Shown here: positions 31,661-31,822 of the stretch, in pieces
How the letters are laid out: every line of letters starts with the position of its first letter
Numbering within the stretch: position 1 is the stretch's first letter
Source: CAIJXV01 sp964497135
Lineage (GTDB): Bacteria; Verrucomicrobiota; Kiritimatiellia; CAIKKV01; CAIJXV01
Assembly (NCBI GenBank): GCA_964497135.1
Contig: CAZCDO010000019.1
Location: forward strand, 1 to 31,822
Length of the DNA: 31,822 nt
Direction: 5' to 3'
Position numbers and translations under genes: made by a program
The notes under the pieces: generated by a model
What the model was told of the DNA's origin: nothing
The model's input: only the letters and a program-made list of their open reading frames with translations
Databases searched by the model: none

Positions 31661-31689
31661 AGTATGCCGGGTTTCGATGGATAAAGCAA
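31661..31689 (-). promoter_or_regulatory. oadG: Weak candidate promoter for oadGAB
   Basis: On the minus strand TTGCTT (31689-31684) and CATACT (31666-31661) are 17 bases apart, about 25 bases before the GGAGG site of oadG. Both boxes match the consensus poorly. It lies between oadG and the hairpin array. Confidence 0.25.
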
Positions 31690-31719
31690 TCGCAACTGGA
31701 CAGCCCGCGCTTCCCCAAA

Positions 31720-31822
31720 GCGGGACTGAAGTCCCGCACTCCAAAACTCCCTTTTGGGGACTGCGGTAGTTCACTGCCGCCTTTCCCCCAGCGCAGTTCT
31801 CTGCGCCCTCCCAAAGCGGGAC
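31720..31822. repeat. Array of tetraloop hairpins running off the window end
   Basis: Three stem-loops follow one another: GCGGGAC-TGAA-GTCCCGC (31720-31737), GCGGTAG-TTCA-CTGCCGC (31763-31780, one G-T pair) and GCGCAG-TTCT-CTGCGC (31791-31806). They are separated by C/T-rich linkers. CCCAAAGCGGGAC at 31810-31822 repeats the start of the first unit, so a further copy is expected beyond the window. Confidence 0.75.

Noticed and set aside
31720..31822. CRISPR array
   Set aside because: The repeated units differ in sequence and are hairpins with short linkers. There are no constant repeats, 30-bp spacers or cas genes.

Overview
The window looks like chromosomal DNA from an anaerobic PVC-group bacterium. 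Kiritimatiellota or a neighbouring Verrucomicrobiota/Lentisphaerae lineage fits best. This is inference from content: a pseudopilin of the H-X9-DG-like PVC type, a giant Thr-Asn-rich secreted protein ending in WL-x2-YG / DxDNDGR repeats, an energy-converting [NiFe] hydrogenase, a Na+-pumping oxaloacetate decarboxylase, glycan-degrading enzymes, and GC-rich hairpin repeats. No rRNA, tRNA or marker gene fixes the taxonomy.

Layout. Positions 1-410 hold only hairpin and direct repeats. A DPM1-like family 2 glycosyltransferase (411-1103, +) converges on a type II/IV pseudopilin-like protein (1936-1109, -). Divergent from the pseudopilin is a single 10.8-kb gene (2090-12916, +) for a 3608-residue secreted modular protein. 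Next comes a complete six-gene ech operon on the minus strand (18087-12991), in the canonical order echA-B-C-D-E-F.

Divergent from echA is a plus-strand glycan-catabolism cluster (18225-26079): a GH20-like hexosaminidase, a predicted (beta/alpha)8 glycosidase, a broken gene carrying repeat DNA, a TIM-barrel glycosidase-like protein, a EutQ-like cupin, a possible 56-aa ORF, and a GH29 alpha-L-fucosidase. The long enzymes show no signal peptides, so they probably process imported oligosaccharides in the cytoplasm. No transporter or sulfatase is present.

From 26080 to 28210 the DNA is accessory in character. It holds G/C-run hairpins, a Phd/YefM-RelE/ParE toxin-antitoxin pair with a palindromic operator at a nearly leaderless promoter, a two-TM small membrane protein followed directly by a CopG/BrnA-like antitoxin, and a strongly structured element with alternative pairings just upstream of that pair. 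The window ends with oadG-oadA-oadB on the minus strand (31629-28211), preceded by an array of tetraloop hairpins that continues past the window edge.

Physiology (inference): sugars such as fucose and N-acetylhexosamine are fermented; reduced ferredoxin is disposed of by Ech as H2 with ion translocation; and oxaloacetate decarboxylation to pyruvate is coupled to Na+ export. The most unusual items are the giant repeat protein beside the pseudopilin, the membrane-protein/antitoxin unit with its structured leader and flanking direct repeats, and the hairpin repeat family seen at both ends of the window.
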